A stretch of DNA of 64,000 nucleotides from Gp13-AA77 sp035946735. GTDB taxonomy: Bacteria; Acidobacteriota; Terriglobia; UBA7540. The notes below the pieces were generated by a model, which was not told where the DNA came from, did no database searches, and saw only the letters and a list, made by a program, of their open reading frames with translations. Location: NCBI GenBank assembly GCA_035946735.1, contig DASYYZ010000215.1, positions 1 through 64,000 on the forward strand. Reading direction: 5' to 3'. Position numbers and translations under genes: made by a program. Below, piece by piece: positions 8,871 to 15,838 of this stretch. How positions within the stretch are numbered: position 1 is the stretch's first letter; each line of letters begins with the position of its first letter.

Positions 8871-9896
8871 CTATAAGACGCTTTTCCAGCTAGGATCAGG
8901 ATTGTACACGGTCATGGCGGCAGCAATTTTCGTGGTTGCGGGTCCGAGATCCTTTTCGTAGATGATGCCGTCTTGATTGACAATCAAGGTTTTTACGCCG
9001 GAGGATCGATACTCCGCGGGGAAGGCGACGAACGCGAATCCGCCGGTAATCCTTCCGTCCACCCGATACTTGTGCGCACCCCCTCGGGCATCCCGGCCTT
9101 GCCCCGTTAACATCCGTATGTAATAGCCGTGGAACGGCTTGCGGTCAGAGCGATTGTAGCTGGCCTGGGCCACGTACGGACCCACAGGGCTTGTCCCGGT
9201 TTCGTTGCTCTCCGGCCAGTACAGGCCGTCGTGCTCCCCTTGATCGCTGTTCAAGCGACCCGCGTATTGTGGCGTGCCACCCGGAGCGGCCGACTGGTCG
9301 TAGTACTCCTGTTCCGCATCGACGAGCGCACGGAGCACGTCGAGGGTACTCGTCTCGTTTTCGCCAATGCGCCGATACAGGATTTCCTTCCGGCCAAGAG
9401 AGTTATCAAAAGACCAGACGCCGTCCTGCTCCACCAGTGGGATCGGCAGCGGCCAGTTTTCGGCGCCTACGTAGAGGGTGGTCTCGTCGTCGGGCTCCTG
9501 CACCAGGCGGTGCATCTGCTCGTACTTTTTGACGAACTGATCGATGTCCGCCGTCCGATCCCCGACGTCGTTGGTCCAAAAGATGAGGTCTCGACTTTCG
9601 GGGCCCAAGATGACGACTATCCCATTCTCGTCATGTTTGCGCGCCGCTTCGTAAAGTGCGGCAGCCGCTTGTTGAGCCGAAGAAAACGTTTTACCCTTCC
9701 GCGGGCCTGGTGCAGATCGCGCCCTGGGCTTTGACGGCGCTTGCGGGGAAGCCTTCCAAGATGATGACGACGACGCCTGCGAGGATGCCGTGCTCTGCCC
9801 CTTCGCTGGTACCGCCATTGCGATCAACATCGCGGACAGAATTGCCGTCATCACACAAAACGGAAGCAGCGAAACGCGCTCGGCTTCCCGTGACAT
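8871..9896 (-). CDS. DUF2950 family secreted protein
   Basis: A 341-residue protein with an N-terminal signal peptide (LPFCVMTAILSAMLIAMAVP, then AKGQ), a Ser/Pro/Ala-rich linker and the DUF2950 fold. Recognisable stretches are FSSAQQAAAALYEAARKHDE, VWSFDNSLGRKEILYRRIGE, KPFHGYYIRMLTGQG and VNQDGIIYEKDLGPAT. The family is periplasmic or envelope-located and of unknown biochemical function. It is commonly found next to DUF3300, as here: the DUF3300 gene ends 108 nt upstream on the same strand. GAGG precedes the ATG at 9896. It converges on the response regulator with 80 nt between them. Length and motifs look complete. Confidence 0.9.
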   Translation of the reverse strand: MSREAERVSLLPFCVMTAILSAMLIAMAVPAKGQSTASSQASSSSSWKASPQAPSKPRARSAPGPRKGKTFSSAQQAAAALYEAARKHDENGIVVILGPESRDLIFWTNDVGDRTADIDQFVKKYEQMHRLVQEPDDETTLYVGAENWPLPIPLVEQDGVWSFDNSLGRKEILYRRIGENETSTLDVLRALVDAEQEYYDQSAAPGGTPQYAGRLNSDQGEHDGLYWPESNETGTSPVGPYVAQASYNRSDRKPFHGYYIRMLTGQGRDARGGAHKYRVDGRITGGFAFVAFPAEYRSSGVKTLIVNQDGIIYEKDLGPATTKIAAAMTVYNPDPSWKSVL

Positions 9897-10004
9897 CGTT
9901 AACCTCTTTTGTCCCCTAATGGCTTCCTGCCTTGTTGAGCATTTTTGCGATCTTCATTAAGCTCGCGATCCGACAGAAAACCGATGCGAACGCCGCGGCA
10001 TCGG

Positions 10005-11072
10005 TCAGCGACGTCCGCCGCCGCGGAAGCCACCTCCGCCCCGGAACCCTCCGCGGAACCCACCCCCTCGAAAGCCGCCGGCGTGAAAGGCTCCTCCGAA
10101 ACTTTCCTGGCCGCGGGCGGAGAAGCCTCTGGTTGCGCCGCCCGGATGCAAGTGGCTAAAGATACCGGATCGAACCCCGTTGCCGCGTTCCGGGCGTGCG
10201 AATCCGTGAGAATAGCCCATAGCCTGATGGAACGGATGGGCAAAGCCACGCTCGCCGCGATAGTAGTGGCCTCGGTTGAAAAACGCCGGGCCTCCTTCGA
10301 AGTAAGGGGCGCGGTGAAAGAACAAACCCCGATTAAACCAATCGATACCCCACCAATTGCCCGCCCAGCCGTACGGCATGAACGGACCGAGGCCGAACCC
10401 TAAACCGAAGTAGAGACCGGGACCGTTCCACCAGATTCCAGGTATCCCGACCCACCCTGGCCATGGATCGATGTCGTAACCGTACACATCCCAGGGGTCG
10501 TAAGCCGGGACGTAAACGTCCTCGGGTTGCACCGGATCGATGGTGATGTACCCGTGTTTGTCCGCCACGTGCATTCGATCGTTGCTCTTCAGTCTACCCG
10601 CCTTCTTGGCCTGTCGGCGCATCACCTGAATGGCATTCATGACGTCGGTTGGCTGGTTGTAATAGGCGTCGCCGAGTTCCGACGTCCAGGAAAGATTCGA
10701 TGCCAGGTTTTGAAGTACCGGGGGAAACGGCAGCAGGGCTTTGACGCTGGGATCCCAGCTCTGTTGGTCAGCCTCGGAAGCGATCTGATCCGGCGACATG
10801 TTACCGCGCGGCGCCAGCCAATTGTTGGCTTCGGAGATTTGTGGGGGAAAGCTCGACGCCGCCAGAATCGTGGCCACCAGCGAATCCGGATACAGCGCGA
10901 TCGGCGCCACCAGTTGCTGCAACCGTTCCGGCGATTCCATTTGATAGGTTTGCGCGGGCGGAGGACCTTGCGGCGGCCCCTCCGGCTCTGGCCCTGCGGC
11001 CCTGAAGTCCGGGCCCCTTGTCAAGGAGGCGGCCATGGTCAGTAGTAGGACGCAACGCTGAAAGGAGCTCAT
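10005..11072 (-). CDS. DUF3300 family secreted protein with Gly/Phe/Arg-rich tail
   Basis: About 355 residues. ATG 11072 gives a signal peptide (MSSFQRCVLLLTMAASLT). Upstream in-frame starts (11156) would add 28 residues of unlikely character. The DUF3300 core has LVAPIALYPDSLVATILAAS, MSPDQIASEADQQSWDPSVK, QPTDVMNAIQVMRRQAKKAG and the YVPAYDPWDVYGY strand. The last 80 residues are low-complexity and aromatic, ending FRGGGGFRGGGRR. The function is unknown; the family is envelope-located. It forms a probable operon with DUF2950. A relic of an OB-like secreted protein ends 17 nt before its start. The -GRR tail resembles the end of the FecR-domain protein at 15.8 kb. Confidence 0.88.
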   Translation of the reverse strand: MSSFQRCVLLLTMAASLTRGPDFRAAGPEPEGPPQGPPPAQTYQMESPERLQQLVAPIALYPDSLVATILAASSFPPQISEANNWLAPRGNMSPDQIASEADQQSWDPSVKALLPFPPVLQNLASNLSWTSELGDAYYNQPTDVMNAIQVMRRQAKKAGRLKSNDRMHVADKHGYITIDPVQPEDVYVPAYDPWDVYGYDIDPWPGWVGIPGIWWNGPGLYFGLGFGLGPFMPYGWAGNWWGIDWFNRGLFFHRAPYFEGGPAFFNRGHYYRGERGFAHPFHQAMGYSHGFARPERGNGVRSGIFSHLHPGGATRGFSARGQESFGGAFHAGGFRGGGFRGGFRGGGGFRGGGRR

Positions 11073-11088
11073 ACCCAAATTTAACCAT

Positions 11089-11250
11089 TTAGAGCGATTT
11101 GGGGAAGAGGCGGGCGCCCTTGTAGCCGGCGTGCTCAGCGGCGTCTTCACTGGCATGTCCGGTCACAGTGTATGCCTGCCCGGTGCCGTCCTCCGTCTCG
11201 ACGAGCACGGTCCGGGCAGGGCCCGTCCGTTTTCTCCACCCGTGCCTTGC
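11089..11250 (-). pseudogene. C-terminal relic of a 14520-type secreted protein
   Basis: The minus strand reads RVEKTDG and then, one frame over, ARTVLVETEDGTGQAYTVTG and HASEDAAEHAGYKGARLF, ending at a TAA (11089-11091). This matches the repeat unit of the intact secreted protein at 14520 (GTVEKVDRTAKTVLVKAVDG; TIKTADGTRETYRLTEHA). Only one repeat unit is left, with a frame change, so it is not functional. The rest of 11092-11436 shows no gene. Confidence is limited by the short match. Confidence 0.45.
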
Positions 11251-11436
11251 ATAACCTGAATCGCGAAAGCGCTTAAGAACAAGCAGCGACAGAATAACCA
11301 GTAGCGAATTACGCGTGCCGACCTCTAAGTCCGACCGACCCTTTGGGCCGTCGTCTTGTCCGGCGCAGCTCCCGCCCTACACGGGAGATCGAGGCAGAGC
11401 CCTCTAGGTTGGCTCGGCCAGTCCCGGTTTCTGAAT

Positions 11437-11806
11437 CACGGCTGGGGCACGTTCCCCAACAGGATGCGCTGGCTGGAGCCGTAGAAGTCGATTTCTGTGA
11501 TCACGTGCCTGTTCCCGGCAGGGCGTACTGAACCTCGGTTTCACTGTTCTTGGTTGGGCTGGAAACGAGTTTCACCGGGGCCTGCGCCACCTCTTTACGA
11601 TTCTGATAGAAGTCCAACGTCGGAGATTGCGAGGCCCTGTCGAGCCCCACTTGGTATATCCCTGGTTTCAGCATCGTGGCACCGACAATCTGGGCCGGGT
11701 ACAGGATCTGAATCGTCTTCGTTCTCATTTTCGCTACGCCCAAGCTGGCCGCGAACAAGATCGCGATGCTCGCACCGAGCCAAGCCTTTACAAAAGTGGT
11801 CTCCAT
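11437..11806 (-). pseudogene. small secreted protein, copy 1, with C-terminal frameshift
   Basis: Paralogue of the intact gene at 23931-24305. The signal peptide is WLGASIAILFAASLGVAKM, then ILYPAQIVGATMLKPGIYQV and LDFYQNRKEVAQAPVKLVSS. The current frame stops early after YALPGTGT (11501). One frame over, the missing end continues as VITEIDFYGSSQRILLGNVP to a TGA at 11437-11439, matching VMTEVDFRGSNQRVVLEDSQ of copy 2. So one base was lost or gained near 11505-11515. Without the shift it would be a full-length periplasmic protein of unknown function. It lies 25 nt after receiver B on the same strand. Confidence 0.75.
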
Positions 11807-11831
11807 AGGAATCTTTTCAAGAATAGGAATC

Positions 11832-12296
11832 TCAAGCCTTTTGTGCTTTTGGGTCTCGCCTAGTTCTAAGCACGGTGTATCGAGGCGGCGCCAGGCAGGA
11901 CAGAAAAGCAGAAGTCGGCCGCGAGCCGCTCATCATTGCGCCCTGCAGCACGTAATTGATGTCGGCGTCTCGAAAGGGCGGTACGATGAACTCCGTGGCC
12001 CCGCCTTCAAGGGCATCGAGATAAAGAGAGAGATCCACCGCATTTGACACCACAATAACCGGCACGGGCGAGCGAGCCTGGCTTGCCAAGGCTACGATTT
12101 CGGTCCAGCTTCCATCCGGCAGATCCGTGTCGGTGAAAACGACAGTCGGAGGTTCCGGCCAGGCGAGCGCGAAGTTTGCCTCGGCGCAACTTCGTGCTCG
12201 CCGTGTGTCGAAGCCGAGCCGGTCAAGCAGGGGCCTTAGATCGCGCAATGGATACTCGTAGTCGTGCACCAACAAAGCGCTGGCCTTATCCTTCAT
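11832..12296 (-). CDS. receiver-only protein B, copy 1, lacking the conserved lysine
   Basis: A 154-residue protein with a CheY-like fold and no output domain. It reads ALLVHDYEYPLRDLRPLLDR, then FTDTDLPDGSW (phosphoacceptor Asp56), VIVVSNAVDLS (Ser84) and ATEFIVPPFRDAD, where the conserved Lys of the K-P motif is replaced by Pro106. ATG 12296 overlaps the stop of receiver A (ATGA), so the two are translationally coupled. Lys loss usually disturbs phosphorylation-dependent switching, so this may be a phosphate sink or a pseudo-receiver that acts by protein contact. The second copy (24316-24798) has the same substitution, so it is conserved and not random decay. Confidence 0.8.
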   Translation of the reverse strand: MKDKASALLVHDYEYPLRDLRPLLDRLGFDTRRARSCAEANFALAWPEPPTVVFTDTDLPDGSWTEIVALASQARSPVPVIVVSNAVDLSLYLDALEGGATEFIVPPFRDADINYVLQGAMMSGSRPTSAFLSCLAPPRYTVLRTRRDPKAQKA

Positions 12297-12835
12297 GACC
12301 TTCCTCCCTTGACAGGCTGTGGTGATTCTTCCAAGAATAGCCCGGTCCTGGCGGGACTGTTCCAGTATGACCGCGCCAGGCGGACGGCACGGGTCACGCC
12401 GTCTTCCCGGAGAGGTTTGGGCAACACGTCGTATCCACCTCCGCGGATCACCTCGTTCCACAAATACGTATCGACCGCTTCGGAGAGCAATATCACGCAG
12501 GCCCGTTGCGGAGGGGCCGATAGTCTTTCGACCGCGCTCCGCCACCCCATCCCCAGCAGCTCGCGGTCACACAGGACGACGGGCACGTTGCCTTGACCAA
12601 GCGCAGCCGCGGCGTCGGCGCAGGTATTCACGAATAGCACCTGCCATCCGCTGCGGGCCCCGACGTCTGCCAGCAACAGGCCATCCTTATCATCGCCGCT
12701 CATAAGCCCGACGATGGTCACCCGCGCCACCGACGACTGCTGGCCAGTGAACGCCTGCCGCGCTGGCCGGCCGCGCCTTCGAGGCCGCAAATCAGTGAGT
12801 GCAGTAATGAATGAGTTCAGGGCCGTGCGTATCAT
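12293..12835 (-). CDS. receiver-like protein A, copy 1
   Basis: 180 residues: a basic, Arg-rich N-terminal 35 residues, then a receiver-like domain. Strand 1 (VTIVGLMSGDD) lacks the usual acidic pair at its end. The probable phosphoacceptor is Asp90 (VVLCDREL), with Ser118 (VILLSEAVDTYLW) and Lys140 (GYDVLPKPLRED). No output domain follows. It is the first gene of a leftward operon with receiver B (4-nt overlap) and the small secreted protein, divergent from the zinc-finger gene. The upstream intergenic region carries a dyad AATACC-N8-GGTATT. The paralogue at 24811-25335 has Arg at position 140. The role is unknown; partner or decoy of the nearby kinase is an inference. Confidence 0.78.
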   Translation of the reverse strand: MIRTALNSFITALTDLRPRRRGRPARQAFTGQQSSVARVTIVGLMSGDDKDGLLLADVGARSGWQVLFVNTCADAAAALGQGNVPVVLCDRELLGMGWRSAVERLSAPPQRACVILLSEAVDTYLWNEVIRGGGYDVLPKPLREDGVTRAVRLARSYWNSPARTGLFLEESPQPVKGGRS

Positions 12836-12948
12836 AGTTGCTGCCCTACGTCTACTTTCCTGCTGCCGCTCTGTAACCGCCTCTTAGAGCCCGGCGCAGC
12901 CCGAATGAAGCTACCTATGTAAGCTTGCCTCAGCGCAATACACTTGGG

Positions 12949-12968
12949 AATACCCGGCGGGCGGTATT
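12949..12968. promoter_or_regulatory. conserved dyad in divergent intergenic region, copy 1
   Basis: AATACC-N8-GGTATT, a perfect 6-bp inverted repeat, lies 113 nt upstream of receiver A and about 375 nt upstream of the zinc-finger gene. The same dyad with identical spacing sits at 25447-25466 in the second copy, where the surrounding DNA is otherwise diverged. A second conserved patch (CCCAGTCCG, then CATTTAAC) lies near 13180-13210. The rest of 12836-13343 has no gene. Its nature as an operator is inferred from conservation and symmetry. Confidence 0.5.
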
Positions 12969-13343
12969 CACCGAGGGCAAACCCGGGTACTACCCCGATG
13001 ACGCAAGCGGCCCTGACCTTGCAGGCACGATGAGCCGCACTCAAAGGCCGCCGGCACTCTAGCCGGCCTTGGGATAAGGGACCGTTGAATTTAGAGCTCA
13101 GCAAAGGGGAAATGCTCATTTACCGCCAGCAACAGGCCGCACCTACCCAAGGTTTCTGAGCAAAATTAGCAGGACGATGCGATACCCAGTCCGATAGGGG
13201 TGCATTTAACCTGGAACAGGAATGGGGAATCAGAGTCGGTCTGATGAACTGGCGAAGGGTCGTGAGCGCAACCGGACATCTACGGCGGCTCGGATTGCGC
13301 TGGACCAAACGCCGCCTCCTAATCGGCTTTCACGGTGGTGCAT

Positions 13344-13727
13344 ATGACCCGAAGAAATATTGAACGCTACAGACTGGCCCTCGAACGGGAGCGATCGAGA
13401 CTGATGCGGGGCCAAAGCGATAGGGAAATCATCCAAATCGAGCGAGTTGCGGACTCGATCGACGGCTCGATCCTCGAAAATGAGCGGCATGTGGCGCTAG
13501 ATGCGCGCAGCCGCAATGCGGTCCTCCTCAGACAGATCAGCGAGGCCTTGAAACGAATCGTGTCCGACGCTTATGGCCTCTGCCTGGAGTGTGGCGAGCC
13601 GATCCGTGAGAGCCGGCTCAGCGCGTTGCCTTGGGCGCGCCTGTGCCTTCGATGTCAAGAAGAAGACGAGACGAGATACCGGGCAGGCGGGCCTGTTATG
13701 GGTCCCGAATTGAGCGACGCGGCCTGA
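13344..13727 (+). CDS. TraR/DksA-type C4 zinc-finger protein, copy 1
   Basis: 127 residues with an N-terminal coiled-coil-like helix pair (ERYRLALERERSRLMRGQSD; IQIERVADSIDGS) and a C-terminal C4 zinc finger: Cys80-Leu-Glu-Cys83 (CLECGEPI) and Cys101-x2-Cys104 (CLRCQEE) around LPWARL. TraR/DksA proteins enter the RNA polymerase secondary channel and retune transcription, often with ppGpp. This one lacks the DxxDxA tip motif of DksA as far as I can see, so the effect is uncertain. GTG 13335 and GTG 13338 are alternative starts; ATG 13344 fits the paralogue. It is divergent from the receiver operon. The paralogue is at 25840-26217. Confidence 0.85.
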   Translation: MTRRNIERYRLALERERSRLMRGQSDREIIQIERVADSIDGSILENERHVALDARSRNAVLLRQISEALKRIVSDAYGLCLECGEPIRESRLSALPWARLCLRCQEEDETRYRAGGPVMGPELSDAA

Positions 13728-14009
13728 AGGGCGGCCAAAACCGTCACCGTGGCAACGTGTCGACAGAATGGCGGGGTGAATCGCTGCGGCGGGTCGAAGC
13801 CGCCTGCGCACCGATGACACGGCATCCCGCCTCCACTTTGCATGGCGTCGCTGGTCGTTCAGGCGACCGAGACGTTCTTTTGGCCGGTCGTAACGGGTTT
13901 CGCGCCGCGCGCGACGGTTGCCAAGACGTTTTGAAGTCAATCCCGGGCCTGAACGGAGGGGACATGCGTCGGCAGGCTCCCGCCCGGCGCCCCCTACTAC
14001 CCTATGAGC

Positions 14010-14336
14010 ATGACCAGATATGATGTCTTCAAGAGGACGCCTGATGGGTCGCCCTACTGGATCGGTACGGCAGACGACCTGCAGCAGGCCGGGAAGATCG
14101 TTCAAAGCCTCGACGACGCCTCACGTAGAATGGGCTGCTTTGTTCGTGACGCCCACAGCGGCCAGACCATAGCGCTTTCCGATCCGCCGTACACGCCCTG
14201 CCGGTCTACTCGGGGTTTATCGCCAAGTCCGCAGGTGGTCAGCAGTGAAAGCAATCGCCGAAGATTGGCTCACAGGCTCGTAGGCTCAGAGATTGGGAAC
14301 ACCCACGAACCTCAAGGTTCCGAACGAGATGCTTGA
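14010..14336 (+). CDS. small MxRYDxFKR protein, copy 1
   Basis: About 108 residues. The N-terminal 55 (TRYDVFKRTPDGSPYWIGTA; DDLQQAGKIVQSLDDASRRM; CFVRDAHSGQT) look like a small beta-alpha-beta domain, a type of small protein I associate with acidobacterial regulatory loci but whose function I do not know. The rest (SDPPYTPCRSTRG and on) is Ser/Pro/Arg-rich and may be a run-on past the original stop. ATG 14010 aligns with the start in the second copy; ATG 14004 is also possible. The second copy at 26505 has an internal stop, so this is the only copy that could work. Confidence 0.5.
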   Translation: MTRYDVFKRTPDGSPYWIGTADDLQQAGKIVQSLDDASRRMGCFVRDAHSGQTIALSDPPYTPCRSTRGLSPSPQVVSSESNRRRLAHRLVGSEIGNTHEPQGSERDA

Positions 14337-14519
14337 CAGGAGGAAAGAATAGCTTCTTGAAAGCCAGGTTTGACCGATCTTTGGCGACACCAGACCGCAA
14401 TCCCTCCGCGTCCGCGGACGGGCCAGTTCACACGGTCGTGACTGATCCATGTGAGGCTGACTGAATAGCGCGGCCTAAGCCAAACGAATCTAGTCTAGAA
14501 GCAATAAAAAAGGGGGTAT

Positions 14520-15092
14520 ATGAGACATAACTGTGTGCCGCGGCATTTCCTGGCAGCATGTCTTGCTTTCGGCTCCTTGTTCGCTTTCGGCAGCGTTCTG
14601 GAAGCTGTAGAACCAGTCACCGCGACCGAAGGTACGGTTGAGAAAGTGGATAGGACGGCCAAGACAGTGCTGGTCAAGGCCGTGGATGGAAGCGAGCACA
14701 CGTTTCATCTTGTCGGTCGGACCGTCGTGCACGGAGCCCATGCCACCCACGGAGGCGCTGCTGCCGCCGCACGTGATCTTCGCAAAGACGCCGAAGTCGT
14801 AGTTCACTCTACCAAGGTAGGCACCGAAGAGACTGCAGAGGAGATCGATCATGTTGGCAAGGACGGCCTCAAGGCCAGCGACGGTACCATCACGAGCTTC
14901 GACCGCGCCGCCAAGACGATGACCATCAAGACCGCCGACGGAACCCGAGAGACTTACCGGCTGACCGAACACGCCGCACAAGATGCGGGCAAAGACGTGG
15001 CTGAAGGGGCTAAGAAGTCCGACAAGGTCACCGTCTATTACTCGGAGCAGGCCGGTCACAAGGTTGCGCATTTTTTTAAGACAACACTTTAG
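14520..15092 (+). CDS. secreted protein with two beta-repeat units
   Basis: 190 residues. The signal peptide is FLAACLAFGSLFAFGSVLEA. Two related units follow: GTVEKVDRTAKTVLVKAVDG..HTFHL and GTITSFDRAAKTMTIKTADG..ETYRL, each predicted as a short beta-barrel-like strand set (OB or DUF5666-like). The end is basic and aromatic (HKVAHFFKTTL). AGGGGG is close to the ATG at 14520. The predicted place is the periplasm. I do not recognise a named family. A one-unit relic of the same protein lies at 11089-11250, so this family is also duplicated in the locus. Confidence 0.7.
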   Translation: MRHNCVPRHFLAACLAFGSLFAFGSVLEAVEPVTATEGTVEKVDRTAKTVLVKAVDGSEHTFHLVGRTVVHGAHATHGGAAAAARDLRKDAEVVVHSTKVGTEETAEEIDHVGKDGLKASDGTITSFDRAAKTMTIKTADGTRETYRLTEHAAQDAGKDVAEGAKKSDKVTVYYSEQAGHKVAHFFKTTL

Positions 15093-15240
15093 CCCCAATA
15101 CGTTCGCCGGCCTCCTTTCCGGCCACGGAGATCCGTTCCGAAATGTCGGTGGAGTTCCGTGAGAAGACGCTGAACGGGCACTTGCGCGAGGGAACCCTGA
15201 AATCCCCTCTTTACACCTCCCTATCAGAGGTCCCCCGAGG

Positions 15241-15420
15241 GACTCGTGGGGGGCCTACTTCCAGAAGCAGCTTCCCGGATTTATTCGAGAAAACCAAGGC
15301 TTGGACGCGGAGCGATTTGTCGATCCCTTGCTAAAGGAAGTGCTTGTATGGTCGCGTGAGGGGACCCGAAGGCAGAAGGAAGACGATATCACAATGTAAT
15401 GATTGACATTTACGCTGCTT
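15241..15420 (+). pseudogene. C-terminal relic of a SpoIIE/RsbU-type protein phosphatase
   Basis: The open stretch WGAYFQKQLPGFIRENQGLD, AERFVDPLLKEVLVWSREGT and RRQKEDDITM is followed by TAA (15397-15399). One base further the frame resumes as VMIDIYAAS. PP2C/SpoIIE phosphatases end in a helix followed by DDIT(L/M)V, where the aspartate binds metal, so the match is to that terminus only. A single missing G (ATGTAATG for ATGGTAATG) explains the early stop. Nothing of the N-terminal catalytic core is seen upstream. The rest of 15093-15838 holds only the palindromic element at 15574. Confidence 0.4.
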
Positions 15421-15573
15421 CCGGAATGCAAATACCGCCCTAAACCGCATCCCTCACCTCCCGCTCAACATATCAGGCTGTCTGAGTCGGCGAATAGGTA
15501 TGGATCGGACCCATGGCTCCGCATGGCCGATAGCCGTACTACTGAAGAATACAAAATATCGTGTCGTCATTCT

Positions 15574-15628
15574 CTGTAGCGCCGCTCTATGAGCGGCGAA
15601 AGACGCCGGTCGGAGACCGGCGCTACAG
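15574..15628. repeat. REP/MITE-like bipartite palindrome
   Basis: 55 bp flanked by CTGTAGC and GCTACAG. Inside are two hairpins, GCCGCTC-TAT-GAGCGGC and GCCGGTC-GGA-GACCGGC, separated by GAAAGAC. The whole can fold as a cloverleaf or cruciform. Such intergenic palindromes are usually multicopy REP-type elements in acidobacterial genomes; only one copy is in this window. It may act as a transcription barrier or as a target for a REP-associated transposase. Confidence 0.65.
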
Positions 15629-15838
15629 CAGCGGTCGTCACTATATGTTGCAATCCCGCAGCAAGACCCTTTTGATTGGAAGCTAACGACTGATGCGACG
15701 GTGCCGGTCCGTGTGCCTGCCTAGATGGAAGCGGTTATGCACCCTACTATATTAAGTAAGCTACGGAAGAAATTCGTGTCCCCTATCGCGTCGTGCGACA
15801 GAACTGCATCCAATAGAGTGTAAGTGGAGAGATAAGCC

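Larger units (their letters stand above)
11437..14150. repeat. segmental duplication, regulatory block (copy 1; copy 2 at 23931-26620)
   Basis: Gene order and orientation match between the copies: zinc-finger protein and small MxRYDxFKR protein rightward, receiver A, receiver B and small secreted protein leftward, with a conserved intergenic region. The proteins are strongly similar (for example QIERVADSIDGS and LLSEAVDTYLW are identical), yet the DNA has diverged well beyond a recent duplication. The kinase promoter and 5' end are also duplicated beyond the left edge of each block. Confidence 0.85.
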
